Shown here: positions 1 to 5,988 of the stretch, piece by piece
How positions within the stretch are numbered: the first letter of the stretch is position 1
Layout: each line of letters starts with the position of its first letter
Origin: an uncultured Collinsella sp.
GTDB taxonomy: Bacteria; Actinomycetota; Coriobacteriia; Coriobacteriales; Coriobacteriaceae
DNA: 11,030 bases
Assembly: GCA_934630385.1 (NCBI GenBank)
Contig: CAKTWE010000061.1
Span: 1 to 11,030, forward strand
Reading direction: 5' to 3'
Position numbers and translations under genes: made by a program
Notes under the pieces: model-generated
Told to the model about the DNA's origin: nothing
The model's database searches: none
Seen by the model: only the letters and a program-made list of their open reading frames with translations

Positions 1-14
1 GCCCGAAACTCTCA

Positions 15-89
15 TGGAGCCAGTGACAGGAATCGAACCTGCAACCCACTGATTACAAATCAGTTGCGCTACCGTTGCGCCACACTGGC
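15..89 (-). tRNA. tRNA-Thr (anticodon UGU), CCA encoded
   Basis: Read on the minus strand this folds as a complete 75-nt cloverleaf. It has a 7-bp acceptor stem (GCCAGTG with CACTGGC), a 4-bp D stem (GCGC/GCGC), a 5-bp anticodon stem (ACTGA/TCAGT) around the loop TTTGTAA, and a 5-bp T stem around TTCGATT with one terminal G-T wobble. The anticodon TGT reads ACA threonine codons. The discriminator is T and the CCA end is encoded in the DNA. The gene follows the disA-yacP unit on the same strand but has its own promoter-like sequence just upstream. Identity rests on the anticodon and the fold. Confidence 0.96.
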
Positions 90-119
90 ACACTTGGCGC
101 TTTCGCGCGAAGCCTGTTA

Positions 120-148
120 AGAATAAAGGAATTGCGGACGGGGCGCAA
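120..148 (-). promoter_or_regulatory. Candidate sigma-70-type promoter of tRNA-Thr
   Basis: On the minus strand a TTGCGC -35 box (143-148) and a TATTCT -10 box (120-125) are separated by exactly 17 bases. Transcription would start near 113, leaving a leader of about 24 nt before the tRNA 5' end at 89. The leader contains the perfect 10-base palindrome TTCGCGCGAA (102-111). The fit to consensus and the spacing are good; activity is inferred. Confidence 0.6.
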
Positions 149-173
149 CAGACCCTTCACCCGACCACATCTC

Positions 174-240
174 AAAACTATTCGCCAGAACGAATAGTTT
201 TATCTGTTCGCCAGAACCAAAAAACTATTCGCTTTGGCGA
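174..240. repeat. Nested palindromic repeat cluster with mutually exclusive hairpins
   Basis: The 11-mer AAAACTATTCG occurs at 174-184 and 221-231, and its exact reverse complement lies at 191-201. The middle copy can therefore pair with either neighbour, giving an 11-bp stem with a 6-nt loop (174-201) or an 11-bp stem with a 19-nt loop (191-231). A second motif, TTCGCCAGAAC, is directly repeated at 181-191 and 207-217, and TCGCCA (208-213) is inverted as TGGCGA at 235-240. Because stems end in AAAA and TTTT, the first hairpin could act as a weak terminator in either direction, here after yacP. It may instead be a dispersed genomic repeat. The pairing is seen directly; any function is inference. 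Confidence 0.7.
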
Positions 241-249
241 TGCCAATCC

Positions 250-275
250 GCAACCCATTGATTACAAACCAGTTG
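250..275 (-). repeat. Partial copy of the tRNA-Thr anticodon arm
   Basis: These 26 bases match 41-66 inside tRNA-Thr at 24 of 26 positions and lie in the same orientation, 209 bp upstream of it. The copy covers the 3' edge of the D arm, the whole anticodon stem-loop including the TTTGTAA loop, and the variable region. Flanking bases do not resemble the tRNA, so no cloverleaf can form, and one anticodon-stem pair is broken. It could be a leftover attachment-site half of an integrated element or a degenerate gene duplicate. Confidence 0.7.
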
Positions 276-315
276 GTTGGTCAATCGAGAAAGCAGCTCC
301 CCATAGAAGGTTTAC

Positions 316-993
316 CTACCTCCCGCGCAGGGCCTTGAGCTTGGCCAGGGAATCGGGGCTCAGGCGGCTGCCCAGAGTCATCTTGATCTGCGGAGCCTCC
401 TCTGCCTCGTAAACGTCGTTATCGATCTGTTTGATCTCGTCCACCAGCATACGGCTCGAGATGCGCGTAACGCCCTTGCCCATGACGACGGCCTGGATCG
501 TGCCGTCGCTCGATACCACGGAGCACGCGCGGCCCTCCTCACGTGCCTCGATGCAGAGCTTCTGCACCACGGTATCGGCAGAGACGCCCGTCGGCGAAAA
601 CTCGATGCGCACGCCACGGGCCGGCAGGTTGGGGCGCTCGCTGGAGATATTGCCCGCACCGTCGAACACGATCACAGCCTCGTAGCGGCCCTGGGCAAAC
701 GCCGCAACATCGTTGATGAGCGCGGTGCGCGCCATATCGTGGACGTCGCTGGAATACGGATCGTCGGAATGGTCGTAGACGAGCTTTTCGTAGCGCGGCG
801 TGCAGTGAATCACGTTGTAGCCGTCGACCACCAGCAGCTCGGGCTTATTGGAGTGCACCGTCGAGACCGGATCGGCGATGGACTGCGCAAATGCATTGCC
901 GCCCACGCCATAGGTCGCGGCCGAAACAATCGGCTTGGCCGAGCCCTCGCCAAAGCGCTTGGCCTTGGACTTGGCGCGGTTCTTCTTGGACAT
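316..993 (-). CDS. yacP: NYN (PIN-like) domain ribonuclease, YacP/Rae1 family
   Basis: This 225-residue protein carries a YacP-type NYN domain at about residues 52-190. Visible family signatures are LLVVDGYNVI (Asp57, Asn60), VIVFDGAG (Asp111), SADTVVQKL (Asp140) and VVSSDGTIQ (Asp163). Together these form the acidic metal-binding site of PIN-like nucleases. Bacillus subtilis Rae1 (YacP) cuts mRNA in the ribosomal A site, and a similar role is plausible here but not shown. The first 50 or so residues are an extra lysine/arginine-rich, probably disordered segment absent from the Bacillus protein. A short tail, about residues 202-225, is also basic. The ATG at 991-993 is preceded by AGGAG at good distance and lies 3 nt after the rlmB stop, so translation is probably coupled. 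It is the last gene of the unit. Confidence 0.85.
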   Translation of the reverse strand: MSKKNRAKSKAKRFGEGSAKPIVSAATYGVGGNAFAQSIADPVSTVHSNKPELLVVDGYNVIHCTPRYEKLVYDHSDDPYSSDVHDMARTALINDVAAFAQGRYEAVIVFDGAGNISSERPNLPARGVRIEFSPTGVSADTVVQKLCIEAREEGRACSVVSSDGTIQAVVMGKGVTRISSRMLVDEIKQIDNDVYEAEEAPQIKMTLGSRLSPDSLAKLKALRGR

Positions 994-996
994 GCG

Positions 997-1911
997 CTAC
1001 TCCTCCCCCATGAGCTCGCCGGCGTTGCGGCGCAGCCACTCAAAGCACAGCGCCGTGGTCGCCTGGGCAACGTTGAGGCTCTCGGTCATGCCGCGCTGGG
1101 GAAGCTTGGTTAAAAAGTCGCATTTCTCGAGCACCAGGCGCGAGATGCCGTCGCCCTCGGAGCCCATGACGAGCGCCACGCGGCCCTCGAAGGGAGCATC
1201 CCAGCAACTGCCTTCGGCGTGCTCGGAGGCACCGCCCACCCAAAAGCCAGCGGCCTTAAGATCGTCGAGTGCACGGGCGATGTTGGGCACCTGCGCGATA
1301 GGCAGATGCATGACGGCGCCGGCTGAAGTCTTGTAGCTGCCCACGGTCACGCCGGCGGCGCGCTTGTTGGCAATGATGACGCCGGCCGCGCCCACAACCT
1401 CGGCGGAGCGCACGATGGCACCAAAGTTGCCGTCGTCAGTCACATGGTCGAGCACCACGACAAGTGCCGGGCCCTCGCCTGCACGGTCGAGAATATCGAC
1501 GACATCGGCGTAAGGAAAGTTGCCAACCTCGAGCGCAATGCCCTGGTGAGCGCCATGGCTCGACAGCGCATCAAGCTGCGCGCGCGGCACATACTTAATG
1601 CGGACGCCCGCGGCGTTGAGGTCGTCGACCAGGCGCGACAAGGCGGCATCGCGCTCCCCGCCCTCGGCGATGAGCGCGCATTTGACGGGAAAGCCGGTGC
1701 GCAACGCCTCGGCGGCAGCACGGCGACCTTCGATAAACTCGCCCTTGGGAGCCTGGATAGCATCGCGGTTGCGATCGCGCTGTGGACGTGCGGCCTGGGT
1801 GCGATCGCGCTGGCCCTTGGGAGCGACAGCGCGGTCATTGCGGCGAATCGGACGCGAGCCAGAAGCAGCCTGCTTGCCGCCACGAGACGCACGCTTGCGA
1901 TTGTCGGCCAT
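997..1911 (-). CDS. rlmB: TrmH/SpoU-family 23S rRNA 2'-O-methyltransferase
   Basis: This 304-residue protein is predicted to transfer a methyl group from SAM to a ribose 2'-OH. The RlmB family does so at G2251 of 23S rRNA (E. coli numbering). Residues 58-130 form the L30e-like substrate-binding domain, with GEFIEGRRAAAEAL at its start. The SPOUT domain shows motif 1 LDHVTDDGNFGAIVRSAE (from residue 154, Asn162 and Arg168 kept), motif 2 VMGSEGDGIS (248-257) and motif 3 LPQRGMTESLNVAQA (270-284), which form the trefoil-knot SAM site. Motif 1 has DDGN instead of the common DPxN. The first 55 residues are a basic, low-complexity extension. I chose the ATG at 1909-1911 because AGGAGG sits 7 nt upstream; the reading frame stays open to a TTG at 1932 that lacks support. 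Exact rRNA target is inferred from family and gene order. Confidence 0.87.
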   Translation of the reverse strand: MADNRKRASRGGKQAASGSRPIRRNDRAVAPKGQRDRTQAARPQRDRNRDAIQAPKGEFIEGRRAAAEALRTGFPVKCALIAEGGERDAALSRLVDDLNAAGVRIKYVPRAQLDALSSHGAHQGIALEVGNFPYADVVDILDRAGEGPALVVVLDHVTDDGNFGAIVRSAEVVGAAGVIIANKRAAGVTVGSYKTSAGAVMHLPIAQVPNIARALDDLKAAGFWVGGASEHAEGSCWDAPFEGRVALVMGSEGDGISRLVLEKCDFLTKLPQRGMTESLNVAQATTALCFEWLRRNAGELMGEE

Positions 1912-1967
1912 AAAGCGACCTCCTAAATACAACTATCAAACGAAACAAATAGACCGACCGCCCGAGG

Positions 1968-2042
1968 TGCGGCAGATTGCCTTGAAAGAGGAGGGCATAG
2001 ACCTTGAGGTCATGCCCGACGATTGAAAGGCAAGGTGCCGTG
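1968..2042 (-). promoter_or_regulatory. Extended imperfect hairpin between cysS and rlmB (candidate structured RNA)
   Basis: Three nested perfect arms are visible. CGGCA (1970-1974) pairs with TGCCG (2036-2040), TTGCCTT (1977-1983) pairs with AAGGCAA (2027-2033), and GGGCAT (1993-1998) plus GACC (2000-2003) pair with GGTC (2008-2011) plus ATGCCC (2012-2017) across a 4-nt loop with one bulged base. This gives 22 base pairs interrupted by a 2x2 and a symmetric 9x9 internal loop, with possible G-T pairs extending the base to 1968/2042. No T-run follows on either strand, so it is not a standard intrinsic terminator. It occupies the only sizeable gap in the operon, upstream of rlmB. It could be a processing site, a cis-regulatory leader or a dispersed repeat. 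Confidence 0.6.
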
Positions 2043-2062
2043 GCTTGGGAAACCCGCAGGGA

Positions 2063-3529
2063 TTAGAGAGATTTGATACGGGTGCCGGCGGCAGTATCTT
2101 CAATCGTCAGGCCCAAGTCCTTGAGCTGGTCGCGGATGGCGTCTGCCAGATCCCAGTTCTTGGCGGCGCGGGCCTCGGCGCGGGCCTCGAGAATCTTGGC
2201 AGCAGCCTCGTCCACATCGTCACCAGTGTAGGCAACCAGACCGGCGGCAACGCCCAGCAGTCCCAGCGGCAGCTCGACCTTGGGCTCGGGAAGCTCGACG
2301 CCAAACGTGTCGAGCAGTTCGGTCAGCGTATCAGCCGCGGCAAGCGCGGCGGCCTTGTCAGCAGCGTCGCCCGCCTGCTCCAGGTACTGGTTGCACTCGG
2401 TCACAAAGCCAAAGACGGCACCCATGGCACCGGCGGTGTTAAAGTCGTCGTCCATGCACTCCCTAAAGGTGGCGCGGGTCTCGGCGGCCTTGGCGGCAAA
2501 CGCCTCGGCGGCAGCCTCATCGGCGTCGGCCGTCGCGTGATTCGCGGCCCAACGCAGGTTCTCGACCGTACCGGCAATGCGTGTGAGCGAATTCTCGGCA
2601 CCCTCCAGGCGCTCCCAGGAGAAGTCGAGCGGCGAGCGATAGCTCGTCTGCAGCATCAGCAGGCGCAGGGCGGCAGCGGAGTGCTGCTCGAGCACCTCGG
2701 CCAGCGTAAAGAAGTTTCCGAGCGACTTGGACATCTTCTCGCCGTCAACCAGCAGCATGCCCGTGTGCATCCAGGTGTTGGAGAAGCCCTGGTGCCAGGC
2801 GCAGGTGGCCTGGGCGCACTCGTTCTCGTGATGCGGGAAGGCAAGGTCGGAGCCGCCACCGTGGATGTCGATCGGAGTGCCCAGGTAGCGGTGCACCATG
2901 GCGGCGCACTCGGTGTGCCAGCCGGGACGGCCCTCGCCCCAGGGGCTCGGCCAGCTGGGCTCGCCGGGCTTGGCGGCCTTCCACAGGGCAAAGTCGAGCG
3001 GGTCGTTCTTGTCCTCGTTCTCCTCGATACGCGCACCCACCATAAGGTCGTCGATGTTGCGGCCCGAGACCTGGCCGTAGTTGGGATCGCTGCGCACGGC
3101 AAAGTACACATCGCCGTTATCGGCTGCGTAAGCGTGGCCCTGCTCGATAAGCGTCTTGATCATGGCGATCATGGGGCCGATCTCCTTGGTGGCGCGGGGA
3201 CGCACATCCGGGTCGAGCACGTTGGCGGCGCGCATGACGCCGATGAACTTATCGGAGAACTCCGTCGCGACCTCGGCAGCCGTACGGCCCTGCTCGTTGG
3301 CGCGCTTGATGATCTTGTCATCGACATCGGTGAGGTTCTGGGCGAACGTGACCTCGTAGCCGCTCGCGATGAGCCAGCGACGAATCACGTCGAAGCTGAT
3401 GAACGTGCGGGCGTTGCCGATGTGAATGTTGTCGTAGACCGTGGGGCCGCACACGTACATGCGGACCTTGCCGGACTCGATGGGCTGGAACTCTTCCTTT
3501 TTATGGGTAGCGCTGTTGTAGATACGCAT
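2063..3529 (-). CDS. cysS: Cysteinyl-tRNA synthetase
   Basis: This 488-residue class Ia synthetase charges tRNA-Cys with cysteine at the expense of ATP. The Rossmann catalytic core carries the HIGH signature as HIGN (36-39) inside YVCGPTVYDNIHIGNAR, and the KMSKS loop is intact at 265-269. The four zinc ligands that select cysteine thiol over serine are all in place: Cys27, Cys208 (WHTEC), His233 and Glu237 (FPHHENE). The C-terminal part from about residue 310 is the helical DALR-type domain plus the anticodon-binding tail, ending LGLTIEDTAAGTRIKSL. Length is close to the family norm. The ATG at 3527-3529 has AAGGAG about 8 nt upstream and lies 3 nt after the ispF stop, so translation is probably coupled. 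Nothing looks degraded. Confidence 0.97.
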   Translation of the reverse strand: MRIYNSATHKKEEFQPIESGKVRMYVCGPTVYDNIHIGNARTFISFDVIRRWLIASGYEVTFAQNLTDVDDKIIKRANEQGRTAAEVATEFSDKFIGVMRAANVLDPDVRPRATKEIGPMIAMIKTLIEQGHAYAADNGDVYFAVRSDPNYGQVSGRNIDDLMVGARIEENEDKNDPLDFALWKAAKPGEPSWPSPWGEGRPGWHTECAAMVHRYLGTPIDIHGGGSDLAFPHHENECAQATCAWHQGFSNTWMHTGMLLVDGEKMSKSLGNFFTLAEVLEQHSAAALRLLMLQTSYRSPLDFSWERLEGAENSLTRIAGTVENLRWAANHATADADEAAAEAFAAKAAETRATFRECMDDDFNTAGAMGAVFGFVTECNQYLEQAGDAADKAAALAAADTLTELLDTFGVELPEPKVELPLGLLGVAAGLVAYTGDDVDEAAAKILEARAEARAAKNWDLADAIRDQLKDLGLTIEDTAAGTRIKSL

Positions 3530-3532
3530 TCG

Positions 3533-4027
3533 TTACTCCTTAACGGTTTTCTGTAGCAGGCAGACGGCCCAAGCGCCGATCCCCTCGCCCTGGCCTTCCC
3601 AACCGAGCTTTTCGGTCGTAGTGGCGGCGACGCCCACGTTTTCGACGTCAACGCCCAGGGCATGGGCAAGGTTGGCGCGCATGGCATCGCGGTGCGGGGT
3701 GATCTTAGGCTGCTGGCAGGCAATGGTGCAATCGGCATCGACAAACTCGAAGCCCAGCTCGCGCGCATAGTCCATTACGCGAGCGAGCAGCACCATCGAA
3801 TCGGCGCCCTCATAGGCGGGGTCGGTATCGGGGAATAGTTTGCCAATGTCTCCCCCGCGGCAGGCGCCCAGAATGGCGTCGGCCAGCGCATGCGCGAGCA
3901 CATCGGCATCCGAGTGGCCCAGCAGGCCGCGATCGTAGGGAATGTCGACACCGCCGATGATACATCGACGCCCCTCCACCAGACGGTGGACGTCGTAGCC
4001 GTGTCCAATGCGCAGGTTACTGAACAT
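3533..4027 (-). CDS. ispF: 2-C-methyl-D-erythritol 2,4-cyclodiphosphate synthase
   Basis: This 164-residue enzyme cyclises CDP-methylerythritol phosphate to MEcPP in the MEP isoprenoid pathway, normally as a homotrimer with one divalent metal per active site. The metal ligands are visible as Asp12 and His14 in IGHGYDVHRL and His46 in HSDADVLAHAL; His38 and the DIGKLFPDTDP segment also match. The C-terminal TTTEKLGWEGQGEGIGAWA motif is canonical. The reading frame is open to an ATG at 4060, but the ATG at 4025-4027 puts the protein start where the family starts and has AGAGGA upstream, so I use it. Its start overlaps the ispD stop by 11 bp, and cysS starts 3 nt after its own stop. IspF directly follows IspD, as is common, so the two enzymes are probably co-translated. 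Confidence 0.96.
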   Translation of the reverse strand: MFSNLRIGHGYDVHRLVEGRRCIIGGVDIPYDRGLLGHSDADVLAHALADAILGACRGGDIGKLFPDTDPAYEGADSMVLLARVMDYARELGFEFVDADCTIACQQPKITPHRDAMRANLAHALGVDVENVGVAATTTEKLGWEGQGEGIGAWAVCLLQKTVKE

Positions 4028-4745
4028 GGGGAAGGTCCTCTCCCTCGGCCATGCGGCCAAGCAGAATCGCGGTTACGGGACGCAGGTCCTCGGGCACCGT
4101 CACCTTAAGGTTATCACGCGGGCTCTGGACGCAGCGGACGCGCCCACCCATGCGCTCGACCAGCGACGAATCATCGGTGCCGATAAAGCCCTCGGCAATG
4201 GCTGCAGCGTGGGCGCGCTTCATAGCATCGACGCTAAAGATCTGCGGCGTCTGCGCTGCCCAGTAGAGCTCACGCGGCGGCGTCTCGACGATATTGTCGC
4301 CATCGACGATCTTGAGCGTGTCGATCGCGGGCTGGCCGCACACGACACCGTCGAGAGCACGGTCGCTCACGAGCACGTCGATAGCGTGGTCGATGGCCTC
4401 GGTCGTAATGAGCGGACGAGCGCCATCGTGAATGGCGACGTATTCAAAGCCCGCCGGAACCGCATGCACGCCGGCACGGGTGGAGTCCTGGCGGGTATCG
4501 CCGGCATCGGCAAAACTGATGGGCGTGTCATAGTCAAACGGGTCGATGGCCAGGCGGCGCATCTCGGCACGACGCTCGGCAGGGCAAACCACGACGATGT
4601 GGCCGACCTTATCGCTCCGGTCAAACGCGCGGATGGACCAGCTCATAAGCGGACGGCCCGCTACATTGACGAGCTGCTTGCCACCGGGGTTACCAAAGCG
4701 CTGGCCGCTGCCACCGGCAACGACCACGGCGCATACGGACGCCAT
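4017..4745 (-). CDS. ispD: 2-C-methyl-D-erythritol 4-phosphate cytidylyltransferase
   Basis: This 242-residue nucleotidyltransferase joins CTP and MEP to give CDP-methylerythritol, upstream of IspE and IspF. The glycine-rich N-terminal loop AVVVAGGSGQRFGNPGGKQ contains the expected Arg16 and Lys23. Other family blocks follow in order: DTRQDSTRAGV, IHDGARPL (106-112), AAQTPQIF (163-170), IGTDDSSLVE (188-197) and NLKVTVPEDL with Lys214. Length is slightly above the usual 225-235. The usual PKQ appears as GKQ, a minor change. The ATG shares one base with the disA stop in the sequence TAATG, and AGGGGAA lies upstream inside disA, so reinitiation or coupling with disA is likely. It overlaps ispF by 11 bp. 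Confidence 0.96.
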   Translation of the reverse strand: MASVCAVVVAGGSGQRFGNPGGKQLVNVAGRPLMSWSIRAFDRSDKVGHIVVVCPAERRAEMRRLAIDPFDYDTPISFADAGDTRQDSTRAGVHAVPAGFEYVAIHDGARPLITTEAIDHAIDVLVSDRALDGVVCGQPAIDTLKIVDGDNIVETPPRELYWAAQTPQIFSVDAMKRAHAAAIAEGFIGTDDSSLVERMGGRVRCVQSPRDNLKVTVPEDLRPVTAILLGRMAEGEDLPHVQ

Positions 4746-5812
4746 TATGCGTTCCCCTGTTTGGTGCCCTTCATGCGGTACAGGGAGTCCGCAAGAATGG
4801 CAGGGTTGTTGACGCCAAAGTCGCCCAGGCGCTCCGGATCCTCGCTGATGTCGTCCATGAGTTCCTGCAGCGAGCCGTACTCGTCGACAATCTTCTCGGC
4901 CACGCCGTCGCGCACGACGGACACGCGCGAAAGCGTGCGCAGGCCCAGCGGCGTCATGACGGAGTCCTCGTCCAGGTCGTCGTAGCCCAGAACTGCCGCC
5001 ACATGCTGCGGGTCGGACAAGTCCTTAGGCGTCATGCGAGCGAGCTCGGCGCGAATCTTCTCGGCATTGGCCTCGGAGGAGTCACTCGCGTAGTCGCGGA
5101 TCATCAGGTCGTATTCGGTATCCATACTGGAGCCGGCGAGCTGCTCGAGCTGCATCTGCACGAGCTTGCCCTGGTTGCCCAGCTTGACGATGCAATCCTT
5201 AAGCTCGGTCTTTGCCTGCTGCATGATCTCGAAGCTCGAGAAAATACCGGTAATGTCGGCGAGCGTAACGTAGTCGTCGAGCTCGAGGGCCGTCAGGCGC
5301 AGCAGGGAGCGATCGAGCGACTGACGGGTAGTCTGGAGCGTGGCGACGAGCTGGTTGACCGAGCTCATGATGGTGGTGACGGGCTGGATCTCGTAGCTCT
5401 TGCCGTGAACATACACGTTGACGACGGCACGACGGGCCGAGACCGAGATCACGATGGCGTCGGTGAGCACCGACATGCGAGCGGCGGTGCGATGACGCAT
5501 ACCCGTCTCGCTCGTGGCGAGCGAGGGATCGGGATTGAGGTGGAAGTTGGCGCGCAGGATCTGGGTGAGGTCGCCATCGATGACGATGGCGCCGTCCATC
5601 TTGGAGAGCTCGAACAGACGGTTCGAGGTGAACGAAATGTTGAGCGGGAAGCCGTCATTACCGGCGGCGAGCACGTTTTCGGTATCGCCGACGCAAATGA
5701 GGGCACCAAGGTGACCGGCAATGATCATGTCGAGGGCGGTGCGGATCGGCTGGCCGGGGGCAGTCAGGCGGATAGCCTGTTCCATACGCTTTTGCAGCTC
5801 GTTCTTATCCAA
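4745..5812 (-). CDS. disA: DisA-type diadenylate cyclase (c-di-AMP synthase)
   Basis: This 355-residue protein makes c-di-AMP from two ATP. The N-terminal DAC domain (about 10-145) shows MDGAIVIDGD (DGA at 73-75) and SETGMRHRTAARMS (RHR at 106-108). A helical linker (about 150-280) and a C-terminal helix-hairpin-helix region (about 285-348) follow, giving the full-length DisA layout that forms octamers. The family motif GTRHRT reads GMRHRT (Met105), and the second hairpin, normally near EGIGE, reads DFGVNNPA. Translation appears to start at TTG (5810-5812): no in-frame ATG or GTG exists before an upstream stop, and GGGAG lies 7 nt ahead. The next in-frame ATG (Met10) would trim the domain edge. 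It is first in the unit and overlaps ispD by 1 nt. No radA is adjacent, unlike in Bacillus. Activity is inferred. Confidence 0.95.
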   Translation of the reverse strand: MDKNELQKRMEQAIRLTAPGQPIRTALDMIIAGHLGALICVGDTENVLAAGNDGFPLNISFTSNRLFELSKMDGAIVIDGDLTQILRANFHLNPDPSLATSETGMRHRTAARMSVLTDAIVISVSARRAVVNVYVHGKSYEIQPVTTIMSSVNQLVATLQTTRQSLDRSLLRLTALELDDYVTLADITGIFSSFEIMQQAKTELKDCIVKLGNQGKLVQMQLEQLAGSSMDTEYDLMIRDYASDSSEANAEKIRAELARMTPKDLSDPQHVAAVLGYDDLDEDSVMTPLGLRTLSRVSVVRDGVAEKIVDEYGSLQELMDDISEDPERLGDFGVNNPAILADSLYRMKGTKQGNA

Positions 5813-5840
5813 GGCATCGCTCCCATCGTATACGCTCCAT
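5805..5840 (-). other. Possible 11-codon leader reading frame overlapping the disA start
   Basis: An ATG at 5838-5840 opens a frame encoding MERIRWERCLG that stops at a TAA (5805-5807) just inside disA, so its stop overlaps the UUG start region by a few bases in another frame. Such placement could allow termination-reinitiation control of disA. No convincing ribosome binding site precedes the ATG, so translation is uncertain. Confidence 0.25.
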
Positions 5841-5901
5841 AAACGTCAATAAGTTTCTCACGGTTTGCCCCTGTGACGCCCGCAAAATCCGATGCTTACA
5901 G

Positions 5902-5988
5902 AATGAGCGAACACCGCTTAGGTAGCTCATTTGGGACGAGGCTCTTTTAGCTGCTCATGTGGTAGCATCAGGTCTCATATAAATGAGG
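5902..5988. promoter_or_regulatory. disA-mntP divergent region with repeated GCTCAT motifs
   Basis: The 221-bp divergent gap (5813-6033) contains AATGAGC (5902-5908) and GCTCATT (5925-5931) as an exact 7-bp inverted repeat with a 16-base spacer. GCTCAT recurs at 5953-5958, and CTCAT (5974-5978) with ATGAG (5983-5987) makes a further small inverted repeat. The cluster lies where a regulator of mntP, of disA or of both would bind. No regulator is identified. I found no convincing -35/-10 pair for disA here. Confidence 0.4.

Noticed and set aside
174..240. Could the short repeats be a CRISPR array?
   Set aside because: Units are 11 bases, alternate in orientation, overlap one another and have no regular spacers.
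1912..1932. Upstream TTG start giving RlmB seven more residues
   Set aside because: The extension would translate through the AGGAGG ribosome binding site that serves the ATG at 1909-1911.
1912..1960. Possible promoter directly upstream of rlmB
   Set aside because: The stretch is AT-richer than its surroundings, but I could not place a -35 and -10 pair at acceptable spacing.
2045..3556. A 503-codon plus-strand reading frame opposite cysS
   Set aside because: cysS on the minus strand has every catalytic and zinc residue. The plus-strand frame is Gly/Val/Leu/His-rich, matches nothing I recognise and has no ribosome binding site; it is a by-product of high GC at third positions.
4028..4060. 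11-residue N-terminal extension of IspF
   Set aside because: Family members begin just before the RIGHGYDVH motif, and the ATG at 4025-4027 has its own ribosome binding site.
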